Part shown: one piece after another, positions 36,177 to 47,523 of the stretch | Numbering within the stretch: position 1 is the stretch's first letter | Layout of the letters: each line of letters begins with the position of its first letter | Assembly (NCBI RefSeq): GCF_029962835.1 | Contig: NC_080578.1 | Location: 57,281,001-57,345,000 of the forward strand | DNA: 64,000 nt | Source: Magnolia sinica | Taxonomy: Eukaryota > Streptophyta > Magnoliopsida > Magnoliales > Magnoliaceae | Direction of reading: 5' to 3' | Notes under the pieces: generated by a model | Told to the model about the DNA's origin: nothing | What the model saw: only the letters and a program-made list of their open reading frames with translations | Database searches by the model: none | Program-made: the position numbers and the translations under genes

Positions 36177-36989
36177 ATTTCAATCTACTATCATCGTTCA
36201 ATTCATTGTTATTGAATCAAATAAATTAAGTATTGTAATTGAACTATAAGCTTCATCCCTTAGCCTCAGCTAAGAGATTAGTCAAACATAGACATGATTG
36301 AACTAGAACTCAAAAGAAAACATAAAAACCGAAGAAGAATCGAAGGATTGGAGAAGATGGACTCTATAGAAGCTTTACAACTCCTTGCTCTATATCTTCT
36401 ACCATAATTTGTATTTAGGAAAGCTTAAAACACCCATTTAAATAAAAAATATTCATATTGACTTGGAACTGACTTCAAATTTACACCCTTTTGATATGCT
36501 TTAATTCCACCCATTGTGGCCTTCGATCACACAGAACATCACTTTGATCACACCGAATGGGTCTCTCAATTACATCGAATTTCTCTAATATTCATCTGAA
36601 GTTTCTATCTTCCTTAGGTCACACCAAACTCTCCTTTGGTCAGACCGAACATAGCTTCAGTCACACCTAAGTGTCGAGCCGAATTAACTATGAAAATCAT
36701 AGTTTCTTGCTTTACTATTTTGTGCACATTAAGTCAGACTGAACCAACCTCAGGTGGGGCCGAATAGTCTGTTATTTCTATTAATGGACTTTGTGAATTT
36801 TCTATCTTTTCTTCATCTTTTGTCTTTTGTTCTCTTTTTGAGCTTTAATCTATCTTTTTAAGCATGTATTCATCGTAGGCTTCTGAATCACCTCCCATAA
36901 CATATATAATTAAATTAATTTAACACCTAATTGCAAGGGAAGTTGATGTAATTGAGAGGATAAATATGCAATATCTAGGCAATATCACA

Positions 36990-38179
36990 CCCAACCAGGA
37001 TTTTTCTAGTCCCGAGCAAAACATGCATATGATATTTCAAAACCAATTGAACAAATTTCCTTTAAACAATTCTAAAAATAATATAGATTATAGAAATCCA
37101 AAATAAACTAATGTCGAACACTACTTACACCTAAACTCTAGATCTTTGTAAATGTCCTAATCAAGTTCAAAGTCTTAATCTTATACTTAGAAAAATTCTA
37201 AACGTTGAGTTCCATGTATGCATAGTGAAGTCTAGACTTAACACAACAAAAGGTTTAATTATTTACTTTCATGGTAACATTGATAATCAAAAGAATATCG
37301 AGGATAACCAAAACCTAAACCAAAAATTTCCTTACAATTTAACAATATATTCATCTAGTTTTGATTTTTCCATCGACGACTTTCACACTATTTTCAGAAT
37401 TTTTCTTCTTTTATTCTCACAACGGTCCTTCCATGAAACTTTGATAGGTAGCCCCTTTTTATGAAAATTATTTTTTAGCTGAGTATTACTCTCTTATTTT
37501 ATTCATTTTAATTCTTTTCAATAAATATGATGGACAAATTTTCCAAGTTTAGTTCCTATCATTCTCAATAATCATCAAGTTAGCACTACAATATCAAACT
37601 TAGGATTTAATGTGTAAGCTAGAAGTGACATATGAAAATTCATGACTCAATCAACATTTAACACTTCCAATTAAAAGATTAAAAGCTACAAACTTAATTT
37701 TGAAATCTATCAAATAACTAAAATCTAGCATTAAAAAATCCTCAACACTAGTGTTTTATCATTATAATATCTGGATTATCTTCAAAATCACTTAAATTCA
37801 CAGAAAATTTTTAAAATTTTGAAAAAAATAACTTAAAAATTTAAAAATTCAGTACAAACACAAATAAATATTTTAAAAAGGAAACTCTACCCCTGACCCA
37901 AATTCTACGTTGTCCTTAATATATAAACATATGTAATAAGAGTAATGAAAGTTAAGAGTAAATGAAAAGTACCTGAAAGGTGATAGACAGATAAGTTAAT
38001 ATGAGCTTCCCTATCTAGTGGTGTTTCAATAACTAAACTAACTAATAAATGAAACTAATACTAAGAAAGAAAATAAATTCATAATCTAAGAAAGCAAGGA
38101 AAAAATACTAATTCTGGACAGATAGGTTCCTCCGATGGTCTGTATCTTAATAAATTTCTCAACAGGTTCCTCAACATGA
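36990..38179 (-). other. 3' noncoding region of a minus-strand Ty3 element
   Basis: The GCTCGGGACTAG site lies at 36,991-37,021. The rest is AT-rich and I see no gene in it. Confidence 0.5.
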
Positions 38180-38669
38180 TCATCCAGAAGCCCTTTTTGT
38201 AGTAAGCTTGGATGTCCCGGAGCATGGATATCCAGAGAAATTTATGAACTTCAACTCCTCATTCTCAAATTCAATATGCTTAATAGATGATTTGAGAGAA
38301 TGAAGATCACTCTCCATATATTGTATTTTTAGATTAGGTTGAAGCTGGATTAGATACGTCTCTTTCTTCATCAATGACGCATGACTAAATTCATTGAGTG
38401 GAGGATGCAAGCATCTCTAATGATGTTCTAATGTCTTCGAATATTTGCATCATGGTTTGCTTCATTTTCTCTTGAGCAATCCCCCTTCGATCTGGGTCCT
38501 CTTGGGTTATTTTCAGTTGGATCTCATAAGTAGGAAGCCCAAGGGGATATTCGTTAGAATTCATGGTTAGTTCACCTCTCCAATTCACGCTCAATGGTTC
38601 CACTAATTAAGATCATATGGATCATATGTGGGTGTACTCGATGGTTGTTAAGTGTTATCACCCATATAA

Positions 38670-38821
38670 TAATCACACACTGTCTTCTAAACTGGAGGAT
38701 GATAATTGTTCTCCCTTATATAATCACGAATTGACTTCTTAATCGGTGGATGATAATTTTCTCCCTCATATAATCATGTATTGACTTCTTAACGCGATGG
38801 AACATTAAATCCTGGTAGCTT
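38670..38821. repeat. 51-bp coding repeat, three copies
   Basis: Units start near 38,670, 38,721 and 38,771 (spacing 51 and 50 bp), with TAATCAC, TTGACTTCTTAA and GGATGATAATT in each. On the minus strand a unit encodes 17 residues. Confidence 0.75.
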
Positions 38822-39668
38822 CTCGATCATAGATCCGGTTAATTTATGAGACATAAGGTGTTTCTTACATACATGCTATGGTAAAGGTGATCGAGCACAC
38901 AAAAGGGCAAGGGCTAGTTTCCATCCTTCAGCCTGTGTCTCGACAAAATGGATATATTCCTTGGTGATTTAGAGGGCACTCACCCATAATAGGAACCGGT
39001 GGATCCACATCAGAAGGAAAGTTGTGTGTTGTTGCACATCAAGCTCATCCTGAGATTTGCTTTGTAAAGTCATGAAGGTAGAATATTCCTTGTTGGTCTT
39101 GTCTAGTAGGATGAAGGGATGTAGATATTTCAAAACAAAGCTTAGATAGACATGCACCCCAAATGACAGAAGGTGGGTGAATGGACATATATCCGTGATC
39201 GTCGAAACCATAGGCCCGCATCCAAAATGAAATGTATTGGTCGATTGAATCTAGAATTATGACGTTGCTACAAGGAGGAAGAAATTTCCTAGATATTCGT
39301 GCAGGGAGAGTTTGATGCATTCCTAAATTCTCAGTTGTGTGCATGTGTCACCATGTTATGCTTCGACGCGAGTGAACCATTTGGCCCAACCATTCATCAG
39401 TTTTGTCCATACTCCGAAAGTCTTAAACACATTGAGAGGATTCGAAAGATTGATAGATTAGAAGAGTGGGACTTTATTAGGATAGTTTAAAAAAATGGGT
39501 TCGAATTCGGTCAATTGGTCATAAGTGACTGCTAGGTGGAAGGTTGGACCAAGCGTCAACAGTGCACTATTTGGATTGATCGAAGTGTTAAATAAAAGAT
39601 CGTCGATCACTACCAATAATAGGACATTTAGGTCTTTGATAAATGATTCCAAATGAAGAGCTGGAGCA

Positions 39669-39708
39669 AAAGAAGAAGAAGAAGAAGAAGAAGAAGAAGA
39701 AGAAGAAG
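39669..39708. repeat. (AGA)n microsatellite encoding the Ser run
   Basis: About 13 triplets. On the minus strand it gives TCT codons and the poly-Ser stretch of the PMD-like ORF. Confidence 0.9.
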
Positions 39709-39767
39709 ATGTAGTCATAATGGATTGAAAGCAAGAAACTATGCTTATATGTTTAACACACATGGAT

Positions 39768-41345
39768 TGTCAAAATTTGTAAGACAAAAGTGTTTCAAGT
39801 TAGATCGCAAGTATGGAATCACAACTACTCTACATGTCTGAAGAACAACTTAAGATTGGCACATTGTCTCAAGTAGTCGTCGCTTGATTTCAAGAGAAGA
39901 TCAAGTCAAAGTTCAAGACAAGTTGTCCCAAGTATTTGCTAAAACACAGGTGGTATAACCGTATAAAGATCTTAAGTTAGGCTCTGTCAAAAATTCATTT
40001 ATTTTGAGTTTTAATAATAGTGTTTTGACTTTAAAGTTCGGCCAACCTAACTTCTGTTTCAGCTAACCAAACTTCAAGTTTGGGCAAATTAATAAATTCT
40101 GTTAAAAATTTGGCTAACCTAAGTTTTGGTTCGGCTAGCCTAAACTTGAAATTCAGCTAGCTCGAGTGAGTTCGGGTCAAATTCCATCAATGTATTTCTA
40201 TGAAATTTGTGAGAATTCAGCTAGCCGAATTGTGATGTTTGGCCACCCGAATTTGACCTCGGGCCAGCCGAATTTTGGATAAATCTTATCTCGCAGAATC
40301 CGATAGCTGTTAGAACAAATCCAGTAGAATCTGGCCAGCCGAAGCTATTCTTAGGCTTGCCAAATTTCTAATATCTTTAACTATAAATAGAGGCGTTCTC
40401 TCATTATAAATTATAATGAAAAATCACTCTGAAGCTTTTACAAGTGAGAGAGAAGCTTAAGTCCTTGACAAGCTAATAGCGTGGTATTTATAATTTATTT
40501 TTAGCTTATTCAATTCCCTTTCTCAAAGATCATTTCAATCTTATTCCAAAGAGTGTTCTATAGTCCCTTTGAGATATAAGAGAATTGAAACAAGCAGCAT
40601 TTGATTATTTATTTATTTATTTATTTCTAAAATCTATAGAAACCTATACGCTTTCTTTTGAGCAAATATTGCTTCGTCTACATTCAAGAAAAAAGTTCCT
40701 CTGCTACAAGCTTTTACTTGGTCTTCGAATCTATGTTTGAAGATAAGTACACTATTTACTTGATTTCATTTAGGTTTGTCTAAGATAGCCTATGATAATC
40801 TAAGTGGGTTGATTTGTGATAGCTTATGAAATTCACAAAGTGGGTTTTTGTTTGTGATAGCCCATCAAAATCACAAAAGGGGTTTTATTGTGGTGAGCCT
40901 ATGAAAATCACAAGGAAATGTATTAGGTTGTTAAGGTGAACTTGTGAAAACCTTGTTATAATAAAAACCAAAATTACAAGGGTAGTAATTTTGGGAGTGG
41001 AGTAAGTATGATTGTTTTAAGCATCGAATCACTATAACTCCTTGTGCATCTGTGGTGAATGTTTATTTCCTTTTTGGTGGTGGATATTATTTAATTCTTG
41101 TGGTGAATGTTGCAATTTTTTATATTCTCTTACTAGTTTGAAACATTGATTTTAAAGACATTCGTGAAATAAGGTTGTCCTGCCTAACATTTTAGGTGAA
41201 TGTTGTCCTACGAATTATTTGGATTAAAGGTTTCAATACTTAGGAGATTGAGATTTTGTATTCTTTATATATTCTGCTTTTATTTTGATTAATTGACATT
41301 GTCTTATTCACCCCCCCTCTAGGACATTGTTAGCTCTCCTTTTCA
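39768..41345 (+). repeat. 5' LTR of copia element A
   Basis: TGTCAAAATTTG at the start and CTCCTTTTCA at the end, 1,578 bp. TATAAATAG at 40,382-40,390. A cluster of TTCGGCTAGCC-like words lies at about 40,040-40,370, upstream of the TATA box. The transcribed part holds the hairpin series. Confidence 0.85.
40780..40994 (+). other. hairpin series in the LTR of copia element A
   Basis: Stems: AGAT/ATCT, TTTGTGA/TCACAAA, TTTGTGAT/ATCACAAA, TTGTGGT/ATCACAA, AAGGT/ACCTT. A perfect 10-bp stem CCAAAATTAC/GTAATTTTGG follows (40,968-40,994), then GAGTGGAGT. Loops share a CC(T/C)RTNAAA-like core. Confidence 0.65.
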
Positions 41346-41347
41346 AG

Positions 41348-41360
41348 TGGTATCAGAGTG
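41348..41360 (+). other. primer binding site of copia element A
   Basis: TGGTATCAGAGTG, complementary to the 3' end of initiator tRNA-Met except near its end, two bases after the LTR. Confidence 0.85.
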
Positions 41361-41419
41361 GGTTGCTCTTTTTTATTTTATTTTTTGGAATAACCTCCTT
41401 GAGATAGATCTAGAGCTAT

Positions 41420-42740
41420 ATGATTTCAAATTTCGAAAGCTTATCCATTACCAAGCTACCTCCCTTTGATGACTCTAATTATTCATATTAGAAAGCCAGG
41501 ATGAGGATTTTCCCAAATCCATTAATGAAAGTGTGTGACAAGATATTGTGACTAAATGGATCCCTTCTATGATGGAAGTAGTAGCTGAAGATGGAACCAC
41601 ATCAATGACAGATGGAACCACATCAATGAAAGAAACTACATACACTTTTTGGACTACTGTTCAGAAGAGTGAAAGCAGTGATAATGCAAAAGTTTTAAAT
41701 GCAATAACTTGTGCTCTATCGCCAAATGAATTCAAAAGAATCATTTCATGTGATTTAAACTAAACAAGCATGTGATATTTTTGAAATGATACATGAAAGA
41801 ACTAACATTGACAAAAAATCTAAGATCCAAATTCTCACAACCAAATTTGAGGAAATTCGTATGGAAGAAAATGAGTCTTTTATGGACTTCTATACGAAAC
41901 TAAATGACATAGTGAATTCCATGTGGGGTCTTAGAGATAGAATCCTTGAAAGCAAGGTTTGCACAAAAATACTATGATCACTTCTTGATAGGTTTAATTC
42001 AAAAGTTATAGCTATACAGGAATTGAGGGATACCAATATTATGAAGGTTGAAGAGTTAGTTGGTTCTCTTCAAACGTACGAGCTAAATTTCAAAGCTATT
42101 AAAAATAAGTTCATTGCTCTTAAATCTTCTAAATTTAATTAAAAGGATTCTAATGTAAATTCTGATATTGAAGAAAATGAAGATGATATGGCTATATTGG
42201 TAAAGAAATTTTATAGAATTTTTAAAAATAAGATTTTTTTTTTTTAAATACCATTTGACAAAAGAAAAGGAAATTCGAACTTTTGGAAATCTAAAACAAA
42301 AGACACTTAATGTTTCAATTGTTTAAATATGGGCATCTAGCTTCTAAATGTCCTAAAAAGGATAAATCTATAAGAAAATGCATGAAAGCTTCTTATGATG
42401 AATCATCAGAATATGAAACTAATTCAAAAACTAAAAAATTAGACAAGGAAAAATCAAATGAATTAAAAGCCTTATGACTATAGATAGAATCACTTCTTCA
42501 GATAACTGTGATATGTCTGATTATGAAACTCCAAGAAGTGACTCTAAAAATGAAGATGATCTTCAAGATGCATATGATGCCTTATACAGAGAAAGTTGTA
42601 AGATTGAGGCTAAATTGAAAATTAAAAAAGAAAATTATGCTAAACTAAAATTAGAACTTGGAAAAGTTGTTTTAGAAAATTCTCATTTGTCTGAATATTT
42701 TGAAAAAAATGAAGTTAGATTTGAATTAAAAATTTTCTGA
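41420..42740 (+). pseudogene. Gag of copia element A
   Basis: Starts MISNFESL at 41,420. The Trp expected after SNYSY is a TAG, and a frameshift follows. Later parts (ALSPNEFKRIISC, FEEIRMEENESFMDFYTKLNDIVNSMW) fit the copia gag (UBN2-type) domain. The zinc knuckle near 42,315 has lost one base between its two Cys and the Gly-His, so it is frame-broken; element C has an intact version. The C-terminal acidic coiled-coil region ends near 42,740. A 21-bp tandem duplication sits at 41,590-41,631. Confidence 0.75.
41590..41631. repeat. 21-bp in-frame tandem duplication in gag A
   Basis: Two copies of GATGGAACCACATCAATGA(C/A) plus one base, adding seven residues (DGTTSM repeat). Confidence 0.9.
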
Positions 42741-43113
42741 ATTGCAAAAATTTAAATCTGAAAATGAGAAATTAAAACTTGAAGTTTTCTCCCTTTAGAG
42801 TTCAAAGGACACTTGAAAGTATACCCAAGGTGACCAAAAACTTGAAAAAGTGTTAATCTCATCTAGGCGATGTGGTGACAAGTCTGGATTGAGCTATATT
42901 CAAAATAACTCTTTGAAATCTAAGGACTCTACTCCTACCTTTGTAAAACGAGAATCCTCGAACTCTAAAGCAGAGATTCTAAAATGATCATACTATGAAA
43001 GGAATAACTTCAAAAATTCAAAACCTTTTCAAGCCACTAATACAAAGAATAGTGTTAACTTCCACAAATATCAAAGGAATAATAATAGAAATCCTCCTTT
43101 AGCTGATAAAATT

Positions 43114-43629
43114 GTGGACTTCCTTAAAGAGCTATTGAAATCCAACTCTGGTAAGATTGGAGTATATAGAAACATGAGAAATACTAACTCCCAAACACAA
43201 CAAAAAACAAGAGATCCTCCAAAACCTAGAACCATAATGAAATGGGTTCCAAAGGTTAAATGTCTTGTAATCTACGCAACTTTCAAAGCAAGTAGCCATT
43301 CAAGATGGTACCTAGATAGTGGATGTTCGAGACACATGATAGGTGATAAGGCTATACTCTCAAACATCAACCAAATAAAGGAAGGCTTGATTACATTCGG
43401 AGATGGAAGCAACTACAAGATTATTGGCCAAGGTAATGTACAACTTCCCAACCTACCTATTCTTGAAAATGTTTTATATATTAAAGGGGTAAAACATAAT
43501 CTCTTGAGCATATCTCAAATCTATGATAACAAAAATAATGTAAAAATTTCATATCATGGATATAAGATAATTAATGAGAAAGGACATGTAATATTAAATG
43601 GTTGCAGAACTTCAAAAATTGGTATATAG
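43114..43629 (+). pseudogene. protease of copia element A
   Basis: SRWYLDSGCSRHMIGD carries the DSG active site of copia aspartic proteases, followed by ITFGDGSNYKIIGQG and the VLYIKGVKHNLLSISQ strand. The stretch after KMKWVPK is the usual link from gag. The frame ends at 43,629, and the GAG-pre-integrase domain continues in another frame. Confidence 0.8.
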
Positions 43630-44400
43630 TTGATGACTCTTGCTCAACAAATCATTCATGTTACATGGTCCAAACAGATGAAACTGAACTATGGCATCAA
43701 CGTCTTGGACATGTAAACTATAGAGATCTATATAAATTGAGTAAAAGAGATCATTTACATGGCCTACCCAAATTGAAAAAAGATTTAAAAAAAAGTATAT
43801 GTCACCTGTAAGATACGCAAGCAAATTAAGAGTAGTCATAAGAAAGTGAACTCCTTAGTCATAGCAAGACCTCTTGAACTTCTCCATATGGATTTAGTCA
43901 GATCAACTAGAATGGAGAGTAGAGGTGGAAAGAAATATTTTCTGGTTGTAGTTGATGTCTATACTATATATATTCTTGGATAGTCTTTCTAACAGAAAAG
44001 TCAAATGGTCTTGACGAAGTCAGAAAACTTATAAAACGCATCCAGACTGAAAAAGAGTTATCTATGCTCGGAATTAGAAGTGATCATGGAACTGAATTCG
44101 AAAATAGCAATTTTGATAAATACTGCAATGACCATGGAATATTGCATGAATTTTCTGCTCCAAAAAATACCTCAGTAAAATGGGGTTGTTAAAAGAAAAA
44201 ATAAAATTTTGCAAGAAATGGCTAGTGTAATGCTAAATAACATAAATTTGCCTAAATATTTATGGGCTGAAGCTCTTAGTACTGCATGTTATATAATCAA
44301 TCGTGTTTACATTAGAACAACTAAAAATAAAACAACTTATAAACTATGGTTTAATGAAAATCCCGCTATCAAATATTTTTAAACTTTTAGAAGCAAACGT
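43602..44400 (+). pseudogene. GAG-pre-integrase and integrase of copia element A, catalytic Glu changed to Lys
   Basis: LWHQRLGHVNYRDLYKL is the GAG-pre-integrase zinc motif. The core reads LLHMDLV, KKYFLVVVDVYT and LGIRSDHGTEFEN (two Asp present). The segment expected to read NGVVERKN reads NGVVKRKN at 44,182-44,202. The Glu codon has become AAA (44,191-44,193). Multiple stops follow. The integrase is inactive both by this change and by its stops. Confidence 0.75.
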
Positions 44401-44805
44401 TTTACGCTATGTGACCATGAAAATTTGGAAATATTTGAAGCCAAAAGTGAAGAGGGAATATTTTGTGGATATGCTCTAAATATTTGGGCATACCGAGTAC
44501 TTAACAAAAGAACTGAGGTTATACAAGAATGGATAAATGTTGTAATAGATGATCAACCTATTACACCCAGTCTTGATCAAGATGACGATGATATGAATTA
44601 AGTTAATCAACCTGAATCCTCTTGTAAAATTGATAATATTGAGTTAAGGTTAGTCAAAGACCATTCGACTAATCAAAAACTTGGTAACCCTCACACTGGT
44701 GTTCAGACCAGAAGACAGCTTGAGAATATATATAATCATGTCTGCTTTACTTCCTAAATAGAACCAGGTAATGTAAACGAGGCACTCATTTATGAAAGTT
44801 GGATA
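44401..44805 (+). other. integrase C-terminal and linker region of copia element A
   Basis: Fragments such as EGIFCGYALN and RVLNKRTEVI are the copia integrase C-terminal part. No continuous frame is seen. Confidence 0.5.
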
Positions 44806-45875
44806 ATGGCCATGCAATATGAATTAAATCAATTTGTTAGAAATGATGTATGGTTTCTGGTTTACAGACCTTTCGACAAACATATGATTAGAACCAAGTG
44901 GATTTCCAAAAATAAAACTGATGTAATGGGGAATATTATAAGAAATAAGGCACGACTAGTTGTACAAGGTTATACTCAGATTGAAGGTATTAATTACGAT
45001 GAAACCTTTACACCAGTTGTGGGTCTTGAATCAATCAGATTATTTATTTTCATTGTATATCATAAAAAATTCAAAATATATCAAATGGATGTAAAAAGTG
45101 CTTTTCTAAATGGTGATTTAAATGAGAAAGTTTATGTTAAACAACCAAAGGATTTTGAAGATCCCAAACTTCCCGATCATGTTTACTATCTTACAAAGGC
45201 TCTTCATGGTTTAAAACAAACCCCAGATCATGGTATGAAAAGTTGACTAAATTCTTACTTAGTCATAATTTTGTTATCGGTAGTGTTGACAAAACCCTGT
45301 TTGTCAACAAATATAATAATGACATCCTGATTGTTCAAATCTATGTTGATGATATTATCTATGGATCTACGTGCGCTAATCTATCTACTAAGTTTGAAGA
45401 TCTTATGAAATTCGAGTTTGAAATGAGTATAGTTGGCGAACAAAACTTTCATTGGATTACAAGTCAAACAACTAGAAGATGGCATATTCGTCCATCGGAC
45501 CAAACATATATTGAATCTTGTAAAGAGTTTAGTTTTGAAAATGGTAAGAATTTTAACACTCCTATGAGTAAGATTCTTAAACTCTCAAAAGACAAACTAG
45601 GTAAAAGTATAGACTCTCAACTATATCATAGTATGATTGGTAGTCTCCTTTATTTAACTGCTAGTAGACCTGATATTTCATTCAGTGTTGGCATTTGTGC
45701 TAGATATCAATCGGATTCAAAAGAATCTCACTTATCCATTGTCAAACGGATAATCAAATATGTCGCAGGTTCTGCAAACTTAAGCTTATGTAAGTGCTTA
45801 TACTTAAGCACAATTAAGTTTGTCAAATTTCGGAATCCTAAAAGGAACACAAGCTCTCATGAAGATATTCTTTAA
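44806..45875 (+). pseudogene. reverse transcriptase of copia element A
   Basis: The first frame (44,806-45,246) has WISKNKTDVMGNI, KARLVVQGYTQ, YDETFTPVV and the MDVKSAFLNGDL catalytic strand. One missing base near 45,225 shifts the frame. The second frame has KTLFVNK, QIYVDDIIYGS (the YVDD box) and SLLYLTASRPDISFSVGICARYQ, then SIVKRIIKYVAG, the start of RNase H. About 15 residues later the sequence runs into the LTR at 45,821, so RNase H is lost. Confidence 0.85.
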
Positions 45876-47295
45876 CAACTCATGAAGATATGTTATCGAC
45901 TCGATCAAGCATCTCAGGGAAGACTCAACATCGCAAGGCATAAAAGAACTTGATTTAAAGATCATAAAACTTTATATGAGTTAACCATCAGGTGGTATAA
46001 ACCTTACATTGACCCTAGGTTAGGTGTATTTCACATAGCATTATTGAACATTATTTCAAGTAAAATACACTCTAGTTGGGCCAGCCCGACATATGTTTCG
46101 GTCAGCCTAAGTACCTTCAGCTAACCCAACATAATTCGGGCAAGTTTACAGATTCTTAGAGATTTTCCGCGGCATGTTCGGCACACCCGAAGTATGTTCA
46201 GTCAAGTTTCCAACAATGTAAGATTTTGAATTTCAGAGAGATTGAGACAGCCAAAGCTTATATTAGGCCAATCGAACTGGAGGTTTGGCCAGCCAAAATT
46301 TTGAAAGATCTTATCTCGCGAAGTCTGAGTGCCGTTGGAATGAAATCTTTGGAGTCCAACTAGCCGAACCGACACTCGGGCAAACCAAATTTTTATATCC
46401 TTTGGCTATAAATAGTGGCATTCTCTCATTCATTCAACACACAAAAATCAGTGCAAAAATCCTTCTAATCAAGAGAGAAAACCAGGCTCTTCTTAAGCTA
46501 TTTGTGTGGTAATTATAATGTTTGTTTAGCTTATTTTATTCTTTTTCTCAAGATAGTTTTAATCATTTTTAATAGAGTAATCCATACTCTACTTAAGATT
46601 TAAGAGAATAGAATTTGTAGCTACTAGGGTTTCGTTTATATATTGAAAAACACATTAGATCCCTATATTCCTTTTGGGTTGAACTCATACACAGCTTCAT
46701 CAAATATCCCAAGAAGAAAATTGTTGCAACCAAGGTATAGTCATGTCTTCAACTCACTAATCAAAGATAAGTATTGTATTTACTTTATTTCATTTTGGAT
46801 TTTTCTGAGATAACCTGGAAATCTAAGCGGTTTGTTTATGTTGATCCTGTAAAAATCACAAAGTGGGTTTTATTGTGATAGCCCATGAAAATCACAGGAA
46901 CTGTATTAGGTTGTTAAGGTGACGCTGTGAAAACCTTAAAATAGTGAAAGCTAAAATTGCGAGAGTAGTAATTTTGGTAGTGGAGTAGGTGTGAGTTTAA
47001 GCACCGAATCATTATAATTCATTTGTGCATTGTGGTGATTGTTTTTATTTTTTATATGCTTGTGTTATGATGGATTATCTCTTGGTAACTTTGATATTTT
47101 GATTTCAAAGACATCGTGAAAGAAGGTTATCCTGCCTAAATCTTTTAGGTGAAGGTTGTCCTACGAACTATTTGATATCAAGAACTTAATACTCTAAGCA
47201 ATTGAGTATTATTGTTTTATTATTCCACATTGTATCAAAATATTTGGCATTGTTCTATTCACCCCCTTCTAGGACATCTATAGCTCGTCCTTTCA
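45821..47295 (+). repeat. LTR of copia element B (head-to-tail with A)
   Basis: TGTCAAATTTCGG at the start and CCTTTCA at the end, TATAAATAG at 46,407-46,415. A primer site (TGATATCAGAGCG, 47,298-47,310) and gag start follow, so it acts as a 5' LTR. Confidence 0.85.
46804..46977 (+). other. hairpin series in the LTR of copia element B
   Basis: Stems: AGAT/ATCT, TGAT/ATCA, TGTGAT/ATCACA, TTAAGGT/ACCTTAA. A 10-bp stem CTAAAATTGC/GTAATTTTGG follows (46,951-46,977, two G-T pairs) before TAGTGGAGT. Confidence 0.62.
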
Positions 47296-47362
47296 AGTGA
47301 TATCAGAGCGAGGTTGCTCTTTTTGAGATTAACATCCTAGAGCTAGATCTAGAGCTATTGGA

Positions 47363-47523
47363 ATGTTAAATTTCGATAGCCTATGCATTTCCAGGCCACC
47401 TCCCTTTGATGGCTCAAACTATTCTTATTGGAAAACAATGATGAGGATTTTCCTCAAGTCCATTCATGAAAGTCTGCGGCAAGCCACCATGACCCAATGG
47501 ATCCCTCCAATGATGGAAGTAGT
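47363..47523 (+). pseudogene. Gag N-terminus of copia element B, truncated
   Basis: Starts ATG at 47,363. After a frame adjustment it reads PPFDGSNYSYW. The Trp that is a stop in element A is intact here. It ends at 47,523, where a TGTAACATTCTG sequence begins. Confidence 0.75.

Larger units (their letters stand above)
34075..36989 (-). mobile_element. Ty3/gypsy LTR, split by a copia solo LTR
   Basis: On the minus strand the LTR starts near 36,989 (TGTGATATTGCC), directly after a GCTCGGGACTAG purine-tract site. It ends near 34,075 with GGATTTGACCTC, TTATTACCACATTGAAGCCC and TCAATAAACC. The LTR at 48,385-49,984 is a diverged relative with the same order of blocks, including GCTTCA(C/T)CCCTTAGCC. 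Bases 34,689-36,176 are a later insertion. The net length is about 1.43 kb. The left boundary is approximate. Confidence 0.65.
38180..39763 (-). pseudogene. plant mobile domain (PMD-like) ORF, broken
   Basis: Read on the minus strand from 39,763, the N-terminal part has a Ser run, LESFIKDLN and a LAVTYDQLTEFEPIF segment. After frameshifts come FKTFGVWTKLMNGWAKWF, TNTFHFGCGPMVSTITDIC and QQHTTFLLMWIHRFLL, which fit the plant mobile domain. The C-terminal part contains a 17-residue repeat (ENYPPIKKSIRDYI) and a likely coiled coil (38,180-38,600). PMD proteins occur both as host proteins and in retroelements and MULEs. Here it lies in the sense orientation upstream of a Ty3 3' LTR, so I infer an extra ORF of that element. 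The copia element at 39,768 cuts its upstream side. Confidence 0.5.
39768..45820 (+). mobile_element. SIRE-type Ty1/copia element A, lacking its 3' end
   Basis: 5' LTR, initiator-tRNA-Met primer site, gag, protease, integrase and RT follow in copia order (integrase before RT). The RNase H stops after a few residues and joins the next LTR at 45,821. No polypurine tract or env-like ORF is seen. Stops and frameshifts are frequent. Confidence 0.85.
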
